Of a stretch of 49,678 nucleotides of DNA, positions 1 through 8,335 are shown one piece after another. The translations under genes were made by a program, and so were the position numbers. How positions within the stretch are numbered: position 1 is the stretch's first letter; each line of letters starts with the position of its first letter. The stretch is from an uncultured Clostridia bacterium. Lineage in GTDB: Bacteria > Bacillota > Clostridia > Oscillospirales > Oscillospiraceae. The stretch covers positions 1 through 49,678 of the forward strand of contig CAMOSU010000006.1 of assembly GCA_946625125.1 (NCBI GenBank), given 5' to 3'. The notes under the pieces were generated by a model. It had not been told where the DNA came from, searched no databases, and saw only the letters and a program-made list of their open reading frames with translations.

Positions 1-8
1 CCCGCTTG

Positions 9-90
9 TAGGGACGGCACTGCTCTGCATAAGTTCCGGCAGCCAAATCAGAGATTTGGGCCGTCACTTATCTGCCGTCCGCCGTCCCCC
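9..90. repeat. dispersed repeat copy 1 (about 80 bp; contains CCAAATC-AGA-GATTTGG hairpin)
   Basis: Near-identical to 21350-21430: tagggacggcactgctctgcataagttccggcagccaaatcagagatttgggccgtcacttatctgccgtccgccg versus cagggacggcgccgctctgtatcagttccggcggccaaatcggagatttgggccgtcactgatctgccgcccgccg. Confidence 0.8.
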
Positions 91-127
91 CGCCCTTATA
101 CAGACAACATAAAACAAGGAGAAGCCT

Positions 128-568
128 ATGTCCTTTTACGGTTCTGAAACCCATTTCACCCCGGTGGAGACCCAAATACCGGGGATCAACAGTCCCCAGG
201 CGCTGTACGAGGCCCTGCTGGAGTGCTGGTGCGCCGAGAGCTGCGCTCCCCGGATGCGGGAAAGCTGGAGCCCGGAGAATCCCACCCTGGGGCAGTGCTC
301 TGTTACGGCATTTCTGGCCCAGGACCTTTTTGGAGGCCGGGTCCGGGGAATCCCCCTGCCGGAGGGGGGCGTTCACTGCTTCAACGAGGCCTGCGGCGGC
401 GTCTTTGACCTGACCGACGGGCAGTTCGGCGCCCGGCGGCTGGACTATTCCAACGCCGCGCTCCAATCCCGGGAGCGGCACTTTGCCGACCCGGAGAAAT
501 ATCAGCGCTACCTGCTGCTCTGGCAGCGCCTTCGCGCCATAACAGAACGGGAGGCCGGACATGGATAA
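128..568 (+). CDS. YunG-like small protein
   Basis: Complete 146-aa ORF; GQCSVTAFLAQDLFGG / FDLTDGQF pattern resembles the YunG family; overlaps the next gene by 8 nt. Confidence 0.65.
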   Translation: MSFYGSETHFTPVETQIPGINSPQALYEALLECWCAESCAPRMRESWSPENPTLGQCSVTAFLAQDLFGGRVRGIPLPEGGVHCFNEACGGVFDLTDGQFGARRLDYSNAALQSRERHFADPEKYQRYLLLWQRLRAITEREAGHG

Positions 569-1916
569 GCTGAAACGTGCGGACCACTCCCTCTGGGGGC
601 GGCTGGGGGTGCTGGGCGGCCTGTATCTGGTGATGCTGGCCCTCAATCGCTGGACCCCTTATCTGGTGGATGATTACGCCTATCTCTTCCGCTGGGACAA
701 CCATGAGCCCCTGACCGGGCTGGGGGATCTGATCCCCTCCATGCGGGCCCACGCCGTTACCATGAACGGACGGCTTCTGGCCCACGGTCTGGAGCAGCTC
801 TTTTTGCTGCTGCCCAAGACGGTGTTCAATCTGGTCAACGCCGGGGTCCTGGTCTATACCCTCTGGGCGGCTGAGGGCTTCTGTCTGCCGGAGGGAAAGC
901 GCAGCGCCCTGCTGCCCCTGCTGCTTTTTGCGGGGCTGTGGGTTTTTCTGCCGGTTTTCGGCCAGGTCTGTCTCTGGCAGGTGGGGGCGCTGAACTATCT
1001 CTGGGCTCTGGCCCTGAGCCTGGCCTTCCTCAGACCCTTCGTTGGGGCCTTCCGGTCCCCCGAGGCCAAAACGCCTCTGGGGCGGAAGCTCCTTTTCCTG
1101 CCCCTGGCCTTTCTTGCCGGGGGCTACACGGAAATCAGCTCCCTCATTGCCATTCTCATGGCGGGGGCGCTGACGATTCTGCTCTGCCTGCGGCGCGGGA
1201 GTCTCCGCTGCTGGCTGATTCTGCCCCTGCTGGCCGCCGCCGCGGGCTACGCGCTGCTGATGCGAATGCCCGGGGAGGCCGCCAACAAGGCGGGGAGTCT
1301 GGAGCTGGAGAAGCTTCTGAACCGGATGGTGGGAGTCAGCCGGCTCTATCTGGAGCACTTCAAGGTCCTGACCCTGGCCTGGGGGGTTCTCATGACCCTG
1401 GCCCTGCTGGCCAAGGTCCCCGCCGGACGGACGGGACTTTCCCTGATCTTTTTCCTTGGGGGCGCTGCGGCGGCCTATGAGCTCATCGCCGCCTCCTACA
1501 TCCCGGAGCGCTGTCTCTGCACCACCGCCCTGCTGCTGCTGATTGCGGACGGAATTCTGCTGACAGAGCTGCTGCCCGGAGGGAACAGGCCCGGAGTGCT
1601 CTGCGCCGCGGCGGCCCTGGGGCTGGTGTTTGCCTTCAGCTTCACGGGGGGCTTCCTGGACGTCCGGGACACCCGGCTCCAGGCCAATCTCCGGGAGCAG
1701 AGCATCCTGGCCCAGCGGCGGGGAGGAAGCTCCACGGTCTATGTGACCCGCATTTCCCCCGCCACCCCCTACAGCCCCGCCTATGGGCAGATGGATTTGA
1801 ATACCGAGGACCCGGACTCCTGGCCCAACTGCTACATGGCCCGGTATTACGGGGTGGAGCGGGTGGTCTGGATTCCCCCGGAGGACTTCGCCGCCAGTTT
1901 CATGGGGGGAAGCTGA
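561..1916 (+). CDS. polytopic membrane protein, DUF6056-like
   Basis: 451 aa, many hydrophobic segments; VDDYAYLFRW...MNGRLLAH motif typical of DUF6056-type membrane proteins. Confidence 0.65.
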   Translation: MDKLKRADHSLWGRLGVLGGLYLVMLALNRWTPYLVDDYAYLFRWDNHEPLTGLGDLIPSMRAHAVTMNGRLLAHGLEQLFLLLPKTVFNLVNAGVLVYTLWAAEGFCLPEGKRSALLPLLLFAGLWVFLPVFGQVCLWQVGALNYLWALALSLAFLRPFVGAFRSPEAKTPLGRKLLFLPLAFLAGGYTEISSLIAILMAGALTILLCLRRGSLRCWLILPLLAAAAGYALLMRMPGEAANKAGSLELEKLLNRMVGVSRLYLEHFKVLTLAWGVLMTLALLAKVPAGRTGLSLIFFLGGAAAAYELIAASYIPERCLCTTALLLLIADGILLTELLPGGNRPGVLCAAAALGLVFAFSFTGGFLDVRDTRLQANLREQSILAQRRGGSSTVYVTRISPATPYSPAYGQMDLNTEDPDSWPNCYMARYYGVERVVWIPPEDFAASFMGGS

Positions 1917-1946
1917 TGGGAAACTGTACGAAAAGCAGGAAACGAT

Positions 1947-3110
1947 ATGAAAAGAGGGGGAAGAACTGTGGCGGAGCTTGCTGTGGTAGCCTGCGTTGAT
2001 TACAACCCAACCCGGGTCCGGGAGGCTCTGGAGGAGCTGCTGACCCGCATCGGGGGCCTGGACTGGGTGCACCCCGGGATGCGGGTGGGGATCAAGGCCA
2101 ATCTGGTGGCCGCCATGAGCCCTGAGCGGGCCGCCACCACCCACCCGGTTCTCATCGACGCCCTGGCGGGGATGCTCCTGGAGCGGGGGGCCGTCCCCGT
2201 GGTGGGGGACAGCCCCGGGGGACTTTTCAACGCCCCCTTCCTCAACCGGGTCTACGCCGCCTCCGGGATGCAGAGCACCCGGGCGGAGCTGAACCGGGAT
2301 TTTTCCACCCGGGAGATCAGTCTGCCGGAGGGGCGGGTCTGCAAAAGCGCCTGCGTCACCGGCTGGCTGCTGGACTGCGACGGCATCATCAACTTCGCCA
2401 AGCTGAAATCCCACGGCATGATGGGCCTTTCCGCCGCCGCCAAGAATCTCTTCGGCTCCATTCCCGGCACCATGAAGCCGGAGTACCACTTCCGCTATCC
2501 CAACCCGGCGGACTTTGCCGGGATGCTGGTGGATCTGGATGAATACTGGAAACCCAGCCTGCATCTGGTGGACGCGGTGCTGGCCATGGAGGGCAACGGC
2601 CCCACCGCCGGAACCCCCAGGGCTGTGGGCTACCTGGTTGGGGGCTTCAATCCCCACAAGATTGATCTGCTCTGCGCCGGGTTGGTGGGCCTGGACCCCG
2701 GCACCGTCCCCACCCTGCGGGCGGCCCGGGAACGGGGTCTCTGCCCGGAGCGGGCGGAGGAGCTGGAGATTGCGGGGGACTGGAAGGCCTTTGTCACCCC
2801 CGGCTTTGTCACCATCAGCCAGCGCAACGGCCTGCAATTTCAGAATGTGATGGGAGGAGGCAAACGGGGGGCTCTGTTCAGCCGCTTCCTCTCCCGCCAC
2901 ATCGCCGCCCGGCCCGGGGTGGAGAAGCAGGCCTGCGTGGGCTGCCGGAAATGCCAGGAAATCTGCCCCGCCAAGGCAATTGTCATGAAAAATCGCAGGC
3001 CCGTCATTGACCGGAGGGCCTGCATTCGCTGCTTCTGCTGCCAGGAATTCTGCCCCAAGGGGGCCATGAAGGTGCGCCGCCCGCCCCTGGCCCGGCTCCT
3101 GGAGCGCTGA
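1947..3110 (+). CDS. DUF362 domain protein with C-terminal 2x[4Fe-4S] ferredoxin
   Basis: DUF362-type N-terminal region (GIKANLV, DSPGG, KLKSHGMMGLSAAAKNLFG) and two Cys clusters CVGCRKCQEICP and CIRCFCCQEFCP. Confidence 0.85.
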   Translation: MKRGGRTVAELAVVACVDYNPTRVREALEELLTRIGGLDWVHPGMRVGIKANLVAAMSPERAATTHPVLIDALAGMLLERGAVPVVGDSPGGLFNAPFLNRVYAASGMQSTRAELNRDFSTREISLPEGRVCKSACVTGWLLDCDGIINFAKLKSHGMMGLSAAAKNLFGSIPGTMKPEYHFRYPNPADFAGMLVDLDEYWKPSLHLVDAVLAMEGNGPTAGTPRAVGYLVGGFNPHKIDLLCAGLVGLDPGTVPTLRAARERGLCPERAEELEIAGDWKAFVTPGFVTISQRNGLQFQNVMGGGKRGALFSRFLSRHIAARPGVEKQACVGCRKCQEICPAKAIVMKNRRPVIDRRACIRCFCCQEFCPKGAMKVRRPPLARLLER

Positions 3111-3157
3111 TCCCATTCCAAGTCCCGGGCAGGGTCCCGGAGATTTCACAGGAGGTC

Positions 3158-5746
3158 ATGACCATGGCCGTATTGACAGTCAACGGAAAACAAGTCGCCG
3201 TCTCCGGGAACAAGAAGCTGATCCGCTTTCTGCGGGACGACCTGAAGCTCACCGGGGTCAAGGACGGCTGCAGCGAGGGCGCCTGCGGCACCTGCCAGGT
3301 GCTCATCGACGGCAAGCTCACCAAGGCCTGCGTTCCCATGACGGACAGGCTGGAGGGGAAGCACATCCTGACGGTGGAGGGCCTGTCCCCCCGGGAGAAG
3401 GAAATCTACACCCGGGCCTTCGGGGAGGCCGGGGCGGTGCAGTGCGGCTTTTGCATCCCCGGAATGGTGATGGCCGCCAAGGCCCTGCTGGATCAGAACC
3501 CCAATCCCAGCCGCGTCGAGGCGGGCTACGCCATACGCAACAACATCTGCCGCTGTACCGGCTATGTGAAGATCATCGACGGCATTCTGCTGGCGGCCCG
3601 GTATCTCCGGGAGGGGCTGCCCCAGGCCGCTCCGGCGGATTTCCGGGTGGGCGCCCGGGTCCCCAGGATCGACGTGGCGGAGAAGGTGCAGGGCTACGGC
3701 AAATACCCCGACGACCTGTACGTGGAGGGGATGTGTTACGGCTCCGCGGTGCGCAGCGCCTATCCCAGAGCCCGGGTCCTCTCCATTGATACCGCCCAGG
3801 CGGAGGCTCTGCCCGGGGTGGTTTGCGTCCTGACCCAAAGGGACATCCCGGGCCAGGTGAACGTGGGCCACATCAAGAAGGACCAGCCCACCCTCATCGG
3901 CGTGGGGGAAATCACCCACTACCTGGGGGACGCGGTGGCCCTGGTCTGCGCCCGGGACCGGGAGACCCTGGAGGCCGCCAAAAAGCTGGTGAAGGTGGAG
4001 TACCAGGTGCTGCCCGCGGTCCATAACCCCGCCGAGGCGGCGGCCCCGGACGCTCCCCTGGTCTTTGAGACGGACCGGGATAACGTGCAGGCCTACAAGC
4101 ACGTCCACCGGGGAGACGCGGCGGGGGCCATTGCCCGCTCCGCCCACGTCCTCACCCGGCACTTTGAGACCCCCTGGACGGAGCACGCCTTCCTGGAGCC
4201 GGAGTGCTGCGTGGCCCTGCCCCTGGAGAACGGCGGGGTGAAGCTCCTCACCACGGACCAGAGCAGCCACACCACCATGCACGAGTGCGCCGCCATGCTG
4301 GGGGTGGACTACGAGCACTGTCAGGTGGAGAATATGCTGGTGGGCGGCGGCTTCGGCGGCAAGGAGGATATGTCCGTCCAGCACCACGCGGCCCTGATCG
4401 CCTATGTGGCCCGGGTGCCGGTGAAGGTAAAGCTCAGCCGGGCGGAGTCCATTCTGGTGCATCCCAAGCGCCACCCCTTCTCCATGGATTTCACCCTGGG
4501 CTGTGATGAGCGGGGAATCATCCAGGGCGTCAAGGCCCGGGTGGTTTCCGACACGGGGGCCTTTGCCTCCCTGGGCGGGCCGGTGCTGGAGCGGGCCTGT
4601 ACCCATGCGGCGGGACCCTACGCCTATGAAAACTTTGAGATTGAAGGCACCGCCTACTATACCAACAACCCCCCCGCCGGGGCCTTCCGGGGCTTCGGCG
4701 TCACCCAGACCTGCTTTGCCATGGAGAGTCTGCTGAACGAAATGGCGGAGCTGGTGGGAATCTCCCCCTGGGAGATTCGGATGCGGAACGCCATCCGGCC
4801 CGGGGGCGTGCTGCCCAACGGCCAGATCGTGGGGCCGGAGACAGGCCTGGTGGAGACTCTGGAAATCGCCAAACAGTATTACGACGAGGCCGTGGCCGCC
4901 GGGGACCCGGTGGGTCTGGCCTGCGCCATGAAAAACGCCGGCGTGGGCGTGGGCCTGCCGGACTGGGGCCGGGCCAGGCTGAGGGTGGAGGAGGACGGCA
5001 GGCTCCACATCTATTCCGGGGCCTCCTGCATCGGCCAGGGCCTTGGCACCGTGCTGGTGCAGATGGTGGTGAGCAACGCCGGACTGAAGCCGGAGCAGAT
5101 CGTCTATGAGCGCTCCAATACCTGGATCGCCCCGGACTCCGGAGATACCTCCGGCTCCCGCCAGACCCTGATTACCGGGGAGGCGGTGCGCCGGGCCTGC
5201 GAGAAGCTGGTCCGGGCCATGGAGGGGAAAGGCCTGGAGGACCTGAAGGGGCAGGAGTTTTGCGGGGAGTACCTGGCCAAAACCGACAAGCTGGGGGCCG
5301 ACGTTCCCAACCCCGTGAGCCACGTGGCCTACGGCTACGCCACCCAGCTCTGCGTCCTGGACCGGGAAACGGGCCGGATCAAGAGGCTTGTGGGCATTCA
5401 CGACGTGGGCAAGGCAGTGAATCCCCTGTCCTGCGAGGGGCAGATCGAGGGGGGGATGGTGATGTCCATGGGCTACGCTCTGACGGAGCGCTACCCCATC
5501 GACGAAAACTGCCGCCCCACGGGGAAATTCGGCACCCTGGGGCTCTTCAAGGCGGACCAGATTCCCGAAATCAAGGCCGTGGTGGTGGATAAACCGGGCC
5601 TGCCCTACGCCAACGGCGCCATCGGCATCGGAGAAATCACCTCCATCCCCACCGCCCCCGCCATCGCGGAGGCCTACTACCAGCGCGACGGCCTCAGAAG
5701 AACCAGCCTCCCCCTGGCAGATACGCCCTACCAGCGGAAGAAATAA
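3158..5746 (+). CDS. molybdenum hydroxylase / selenium-dependent xanthine dehydrogenase-type protein ([2Fe-2S] + MoCo domains fused)
   Basis: 862 aa; [2Fe-2S] motifs CSEGACGTC, QCGFCIPGM and NICRCTGY followed by an XdhA/CoxL-like MoCo domain (GGGFGGKED, GAFRGFG, GIHDVGKAVNPL). Confidence 0.85.
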   Translation: MTMAVLTVNGKQVAVSGNKKLIRFLRDDLKLTGVKDGCSEGACGTCQVLIDGKLTKACVPMTDRLEGKHILTVEGLSPREKEIYTRAFGEAGAVQCGFCIPGMVMAAKALLDQNPNPSRVEAGYAIRNNICRCTGYVKIIDGILLAARYLREGLPQAAPADFRVGARVPRIDVAEKVQGYGKYPDDLYVEGMCYGSAVRSAYPRARVLSIDTAQAEALPGVVCVLTQRDIPGQVNVGHIKKDQPTLIGVGEITHYLGDAVALVCARDRETLEAAKKLVKVEYQVLPAVHNPAEAAAPDAPLVFETDRDNVQAYKHVHRGDAAGAIARSAHVLTRHFETPWTEHAFLEPECCVALPLENGGVKLLTTDQSSHTTMHECAAMLGVDYEHCQVENMLVGGGFGGKEDMSVQHHAALIAYVARVPVKVKLSRAESILVHPKRHPFSMDFTLGCDERGIIQGVKARVVSDTGAFASLGGPVLERACTHAAGPYAYENFEIEGTAYYTNNPPAGAFRGFGVTQTCFAMESLLNEMAELVGISPWEIRMRNAIRPGGVLPNGQIVGPETGLVETLEIAKQYYDEAVAAGDPVGLACAMKNAGVGVGLPDWGRARLRVEEDGRLHIYSGASCIGQGLGTVLVQMVVSNAGLKPEQIVYERSNTWIAPDSGDTSGSRQTLITGEAVRRACEKLVRAMEGKGLEDLKGQEFCGEYLAKTDKLGADVPNPVSHVAYGYATQLCVLDRETGRIKRLVGIHDVGKAVNPLSCEGQIEGGMVMSMGYALTERYPIDENCRPTGKFGTLGLFKADQIPEIKAVVVDKPGLPYANGAIGIGEITSIPTAPAIAEAYYQRDGLRRTSLPLADTPYQRKK

Positions 5747-6204
5747 TGCCGGATTACGTTTGAGCGCTGTTCTTTGACAGCAGCATTGGGAACGGGGAGG
5801 TTCCATCTGCATAGAATGGAACAGTTGGAACAGCCGACATGAACGGTTGCAACAGAGAGCTGCTGTCGCGTATGCAGCTCGCCTTTGTGGCATTTCATGG
5901 GGGTTGATGAGAGAATGGCGGATTTTATGAATAAATTGTAAAATATTTGTAAATAATTTCGAAATTTCGTGCAAATTTGTTTGATTTCGTATATAATACC
6001 ATCTACAGTACCATCTAAAGTATCCTCGAAAACCTTTTGCGTTTTTATGAGTTGACGAGTGGCTATCGCACGATGACAGGTGATGTGACCGCCCTTCATA
6101 CGGAATGGACAACAGCTTGTATACAGCCGAGGTTTTTGTGGGCACTTTTTTGAAATTTTTCGAAAAAACTGTCAATGTCAATCATAAATGGAAGGGGTAT
6201 TCTT

Positions 6205-6414
6205 ATGGCAACGTCATATACCGCGACAGATTTGGATTCGAAGCAAAACGGTGGAAGACTGTTTCGCTCGATTCCAAACTCCCGCTCCTACTTTTTTAAA
6301 GCGGATTCCTTTCCGGAGGCCCTTGCAAATGAACGGAAAGACGGACGATCCTTGGATGATTCGTGCTATGAGCCCATTGGAAAACTGCGTGCGCGAGCGG
6401 ACAAATTTAGGTAA
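6205..6414 (+). CDS. possible small ORF (69 aa), unknown
   Basis: ATG preceded by ggaagggg at a plausible spacing, and a terminator-like hairpin about 50 nt after its stop. No recognisable family. Confidence 0.25.
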   Translation: MATSYTATDLDSKQNGGRLFRSIPNSRSYFFKADSFPEALANERKDGRSLDDSCYEPIGKLRARADKFR

Positions 6415-6462
6415 TCGTCAGGTGGTTCTCTGCCAAATTCCCCTTGATGCAAACACGCGTTG

Positions 6463-6507
6463 ATGGAGGAGACCGCTGTTATCAAGCAGCGGTCTCCTCC
6501 ATTTTCG
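6463..6507 (+). terminator. perfect 16-bp inverted repeat with T-tract (terminator or attenuator)
   Basis: atggaggagaccgctg-ttatcaag-cagcggtctcctccat-tttt. Confidence 0.8.
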
Positions 6508-6546
6508 ATACCGATTACCGAAAATCCCGGAGGAAAAGAGAGAGAA

Positions 6547-8334
6547 ATGTTGGAACGTGTTTTCAAACGGATAAATTTGCTGTTTATCATAGCGATTATC
6601 CTTACGGCCGGACCTTTGGCTTTTGTATGGATTTCACATAATACAGATACTGTAGTTACCGTTGTTTCGCTGCTTTTCGGTCTTGCGTCCGCATGCCTGC
6701 TGTTTTGCATGTTTTACCGCAGTACATATCGCATCTTTCCAAATATCTTTCTTGCAGTCTCTTTTTTTGTGTTTTTTATCATCATGCTGTCAGTTGCCCG
6801 ACAGGATCAAAGACTGCTGGGTTTAAAAATCATGAAGGACGAGCTTGCGACCCTGTTTCTGGGTGACAGCTTTACAAAATGGTTTGGATGGAGTGTTTTT
6901 GGCACCGCACTGGCAACTGTTGTGGCAAAAGCATCCGAGGATCTGTGGCATGGACTGGGGCAAAGTACCGCAGACGATTACGTGAAGCTCGGTTATCGCT
7001 TTAAACGGCAACGTCTTAAGCTGCTTACCTACCGGGGAAGGCACTTGACGCCTCTGAGCTGGATGTTGGCCTCCTATATCCTTGCTGCCCTGGTGACTCC
7101 TCTGTTCCTGTTTCCAAGCAAGGAAGGCATGGCTCTGCAAATGCTTCTTTCCCTGTATTTTGTGGCTGTTGCTTCTGCTCTGGTCGGCTTTGTGCTCCAT
7201 CAGTTCATCACGGACGACCATTTGCTGCGTTCAGAAAAAACCTACATTGAGAATCGGAAGGGCCAGGCATTGAAGCAGTTCAGCGCGGGGAAAAACGGTA
7301 AATGCGGATGGCAATGGAGTACCTACTGTCAGGTTTTGGCGAACATCTACTGCAGCAGAAGTCCAATCCTGTACGAAAATAAACGAATCCACGATGATAT
7401 TACTGCCGCCATGTGTCTTCCGGCCGAAGGCTGTTGCGCCAGATTCCTTGCGGGCCTCGTTGCGGCCTTCCATGAGATCAACTCGTTATACTGCAGCAAG
7501 TTAGCTGAATCTGAAGAGCTTGCGCTGGAACTGCAATTTACGAAGGCAGTGGAAGCGCCCATGCCGTCTTCCAATGCAAATTTATTGCGTCCGGGAATCA
7601 TTGTGGTTAAAAGATTGTATGGTGCGTTTGAGGCTTTTTTTCTTGACGCAGATGCAGCTAAGCCCGTTGAGAAAAGATGGTTCTTTGTCCCTTCCATGGG
7701 CTATCGGGACATCAAGCATCTCCTGTTATTGGACTGCCTGAAGCAGTTGGCCGCCCATCAGGAAATGACCGATCAATGTCCCTTATCCTGGATTTGCAAA
7801 TCCGAAACGACTGGCACTACGCAAACCGAATGCCGCTGTCTGGAGCAAAAGGTCAAGAATCTCCCTCAAAAGGTCCTTGCTTTGCTCTGCTTTAAACTTC
7901 CCTACGCCATTGAAAAATCACTTGAGGATCGATGGGGGGACAAAATCCTTGCGCAGGGACATGAGCAATTCTCTGAGTCTATGTCGTCTGCCCTGATTTA
8001 TTTCTACAAAAGCAAGTATATGAAGAATGTTGTTAAGTCTGTCCCCGAAAATGACATTGACAGCTTATCGAAGGAATTCAGTGATTATCTTTTGTCGTTT
8101 GATCTCAAGCGAAATAGAATTCGCTTGATTGTAAGTGATTTCGGTTTGCTTCATTCCCGGGAAGTGCAGGAATTGGCACAGGCACGCACCATGGGCCTTG
8201 GTGGTAATCCTGCCAGTCTTTCAACAAGCGTTGGGCAGCAGAATGGAATGTCGGTGATGAATGACAATAGAATCCGGGAGCAACTGCCGGAATATGTGAA
8301 TAGACTTATCAAGTCTCTGCGGAAGGAGCCGTAA
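6547..8334 (+). CDS. membrane protein of unknown function with large C-terminal soluble domain
   Basis: ORF opens at 6460, but the likely start is 6547 (SD-like cggaggaaaagagagagaaATG). About 5-6 hydrophobic segments in the N-terminal third, then about 370 hydrophilic residues. Confidence 0.75.
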   Translation: MLERVFKRINLLFIIAIILTAGPLAFVWISHNTDTVVTVVSLLFGLASACLLFCMFYRSTYRIFPNIFLAVSFFVFFIIMLSVARQDQRLLGLKIMKDELATLFLGDSFTKWFGWSVFGTALATVVAKASEDLWHGLGQSTADDYVKLGYRFKRQRLKLLTYRGRHLTPLSWMLASYILAALVTPLFLFPSKEGMALQMLLSLYFVAVASALVGFVLHQFITDDHLLRSEKTYIENRKGQALKQFSAGKNGKCGWQWSTYCQVLANIYCSRSPILYENKRIHDDITAAMCLPAEGCCARFLAGLVAAFHEINSLYCSKLAESEELALELQFTKAVEAPMPSSNANLLRPGIIVVKRLYGAFEAFFLDADAAKPVEKRWFFVPSMGYRDIKHLLLLDCLKQLAAHQEMTDQCPLSWICKSETTGTTQTECRCLEQKVKNLPQKVLALLCFKLPYAIEKSLEDRWGDKILAQGHEQFSESMSSALIYFYKSKYMKNVVKSVPENDIDSLSKEFSDYLLSFDLKRNRIRLIVSDFGLLHSREVQELAQARTMGLGGNPASLSTSVGQQNGMSVMNDNRIREQLPEYVNRLIKSLRKEP

Positions 8335-8335
8335 C

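Noticed and set aside
381-3149. 922-aa minus-strand ORF (and similar long antisense ORFs at 3146-6181, 22994-25429, 25526-27400 upstream extension, 41924-43858, 44214-45971, 45996-47498)
   Set aside because: Low-complexity Gly/His/Gln/Pro-rich translations opposite recognisable genes; expected in high-GC DNA where stop codons are rare. Not coding (the mutY part of 25526-27400 is kept).
3158-5746. In-frame UGA selenocysteine in the xanthine dehydrogenase
   Set aside because: The ORF is uninterrupted; this enzyme type uses labile selenium, so no SECIS is expected.
5728-6099. 123-aa minus-strand ORF in the AT-rich leader
   Set aside because: No recognisable domain, no clear RBS; more likely chance or a remnant.
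6460-6546. Start of the membrane protein at 6460
   Set aside because: This start lies at the hairpin's left arm, giving an N-terminus (MMEETAVIKQRSPPFSIPI...) with a poor fit; 6547 has a good SD and precedes the first TM segment.
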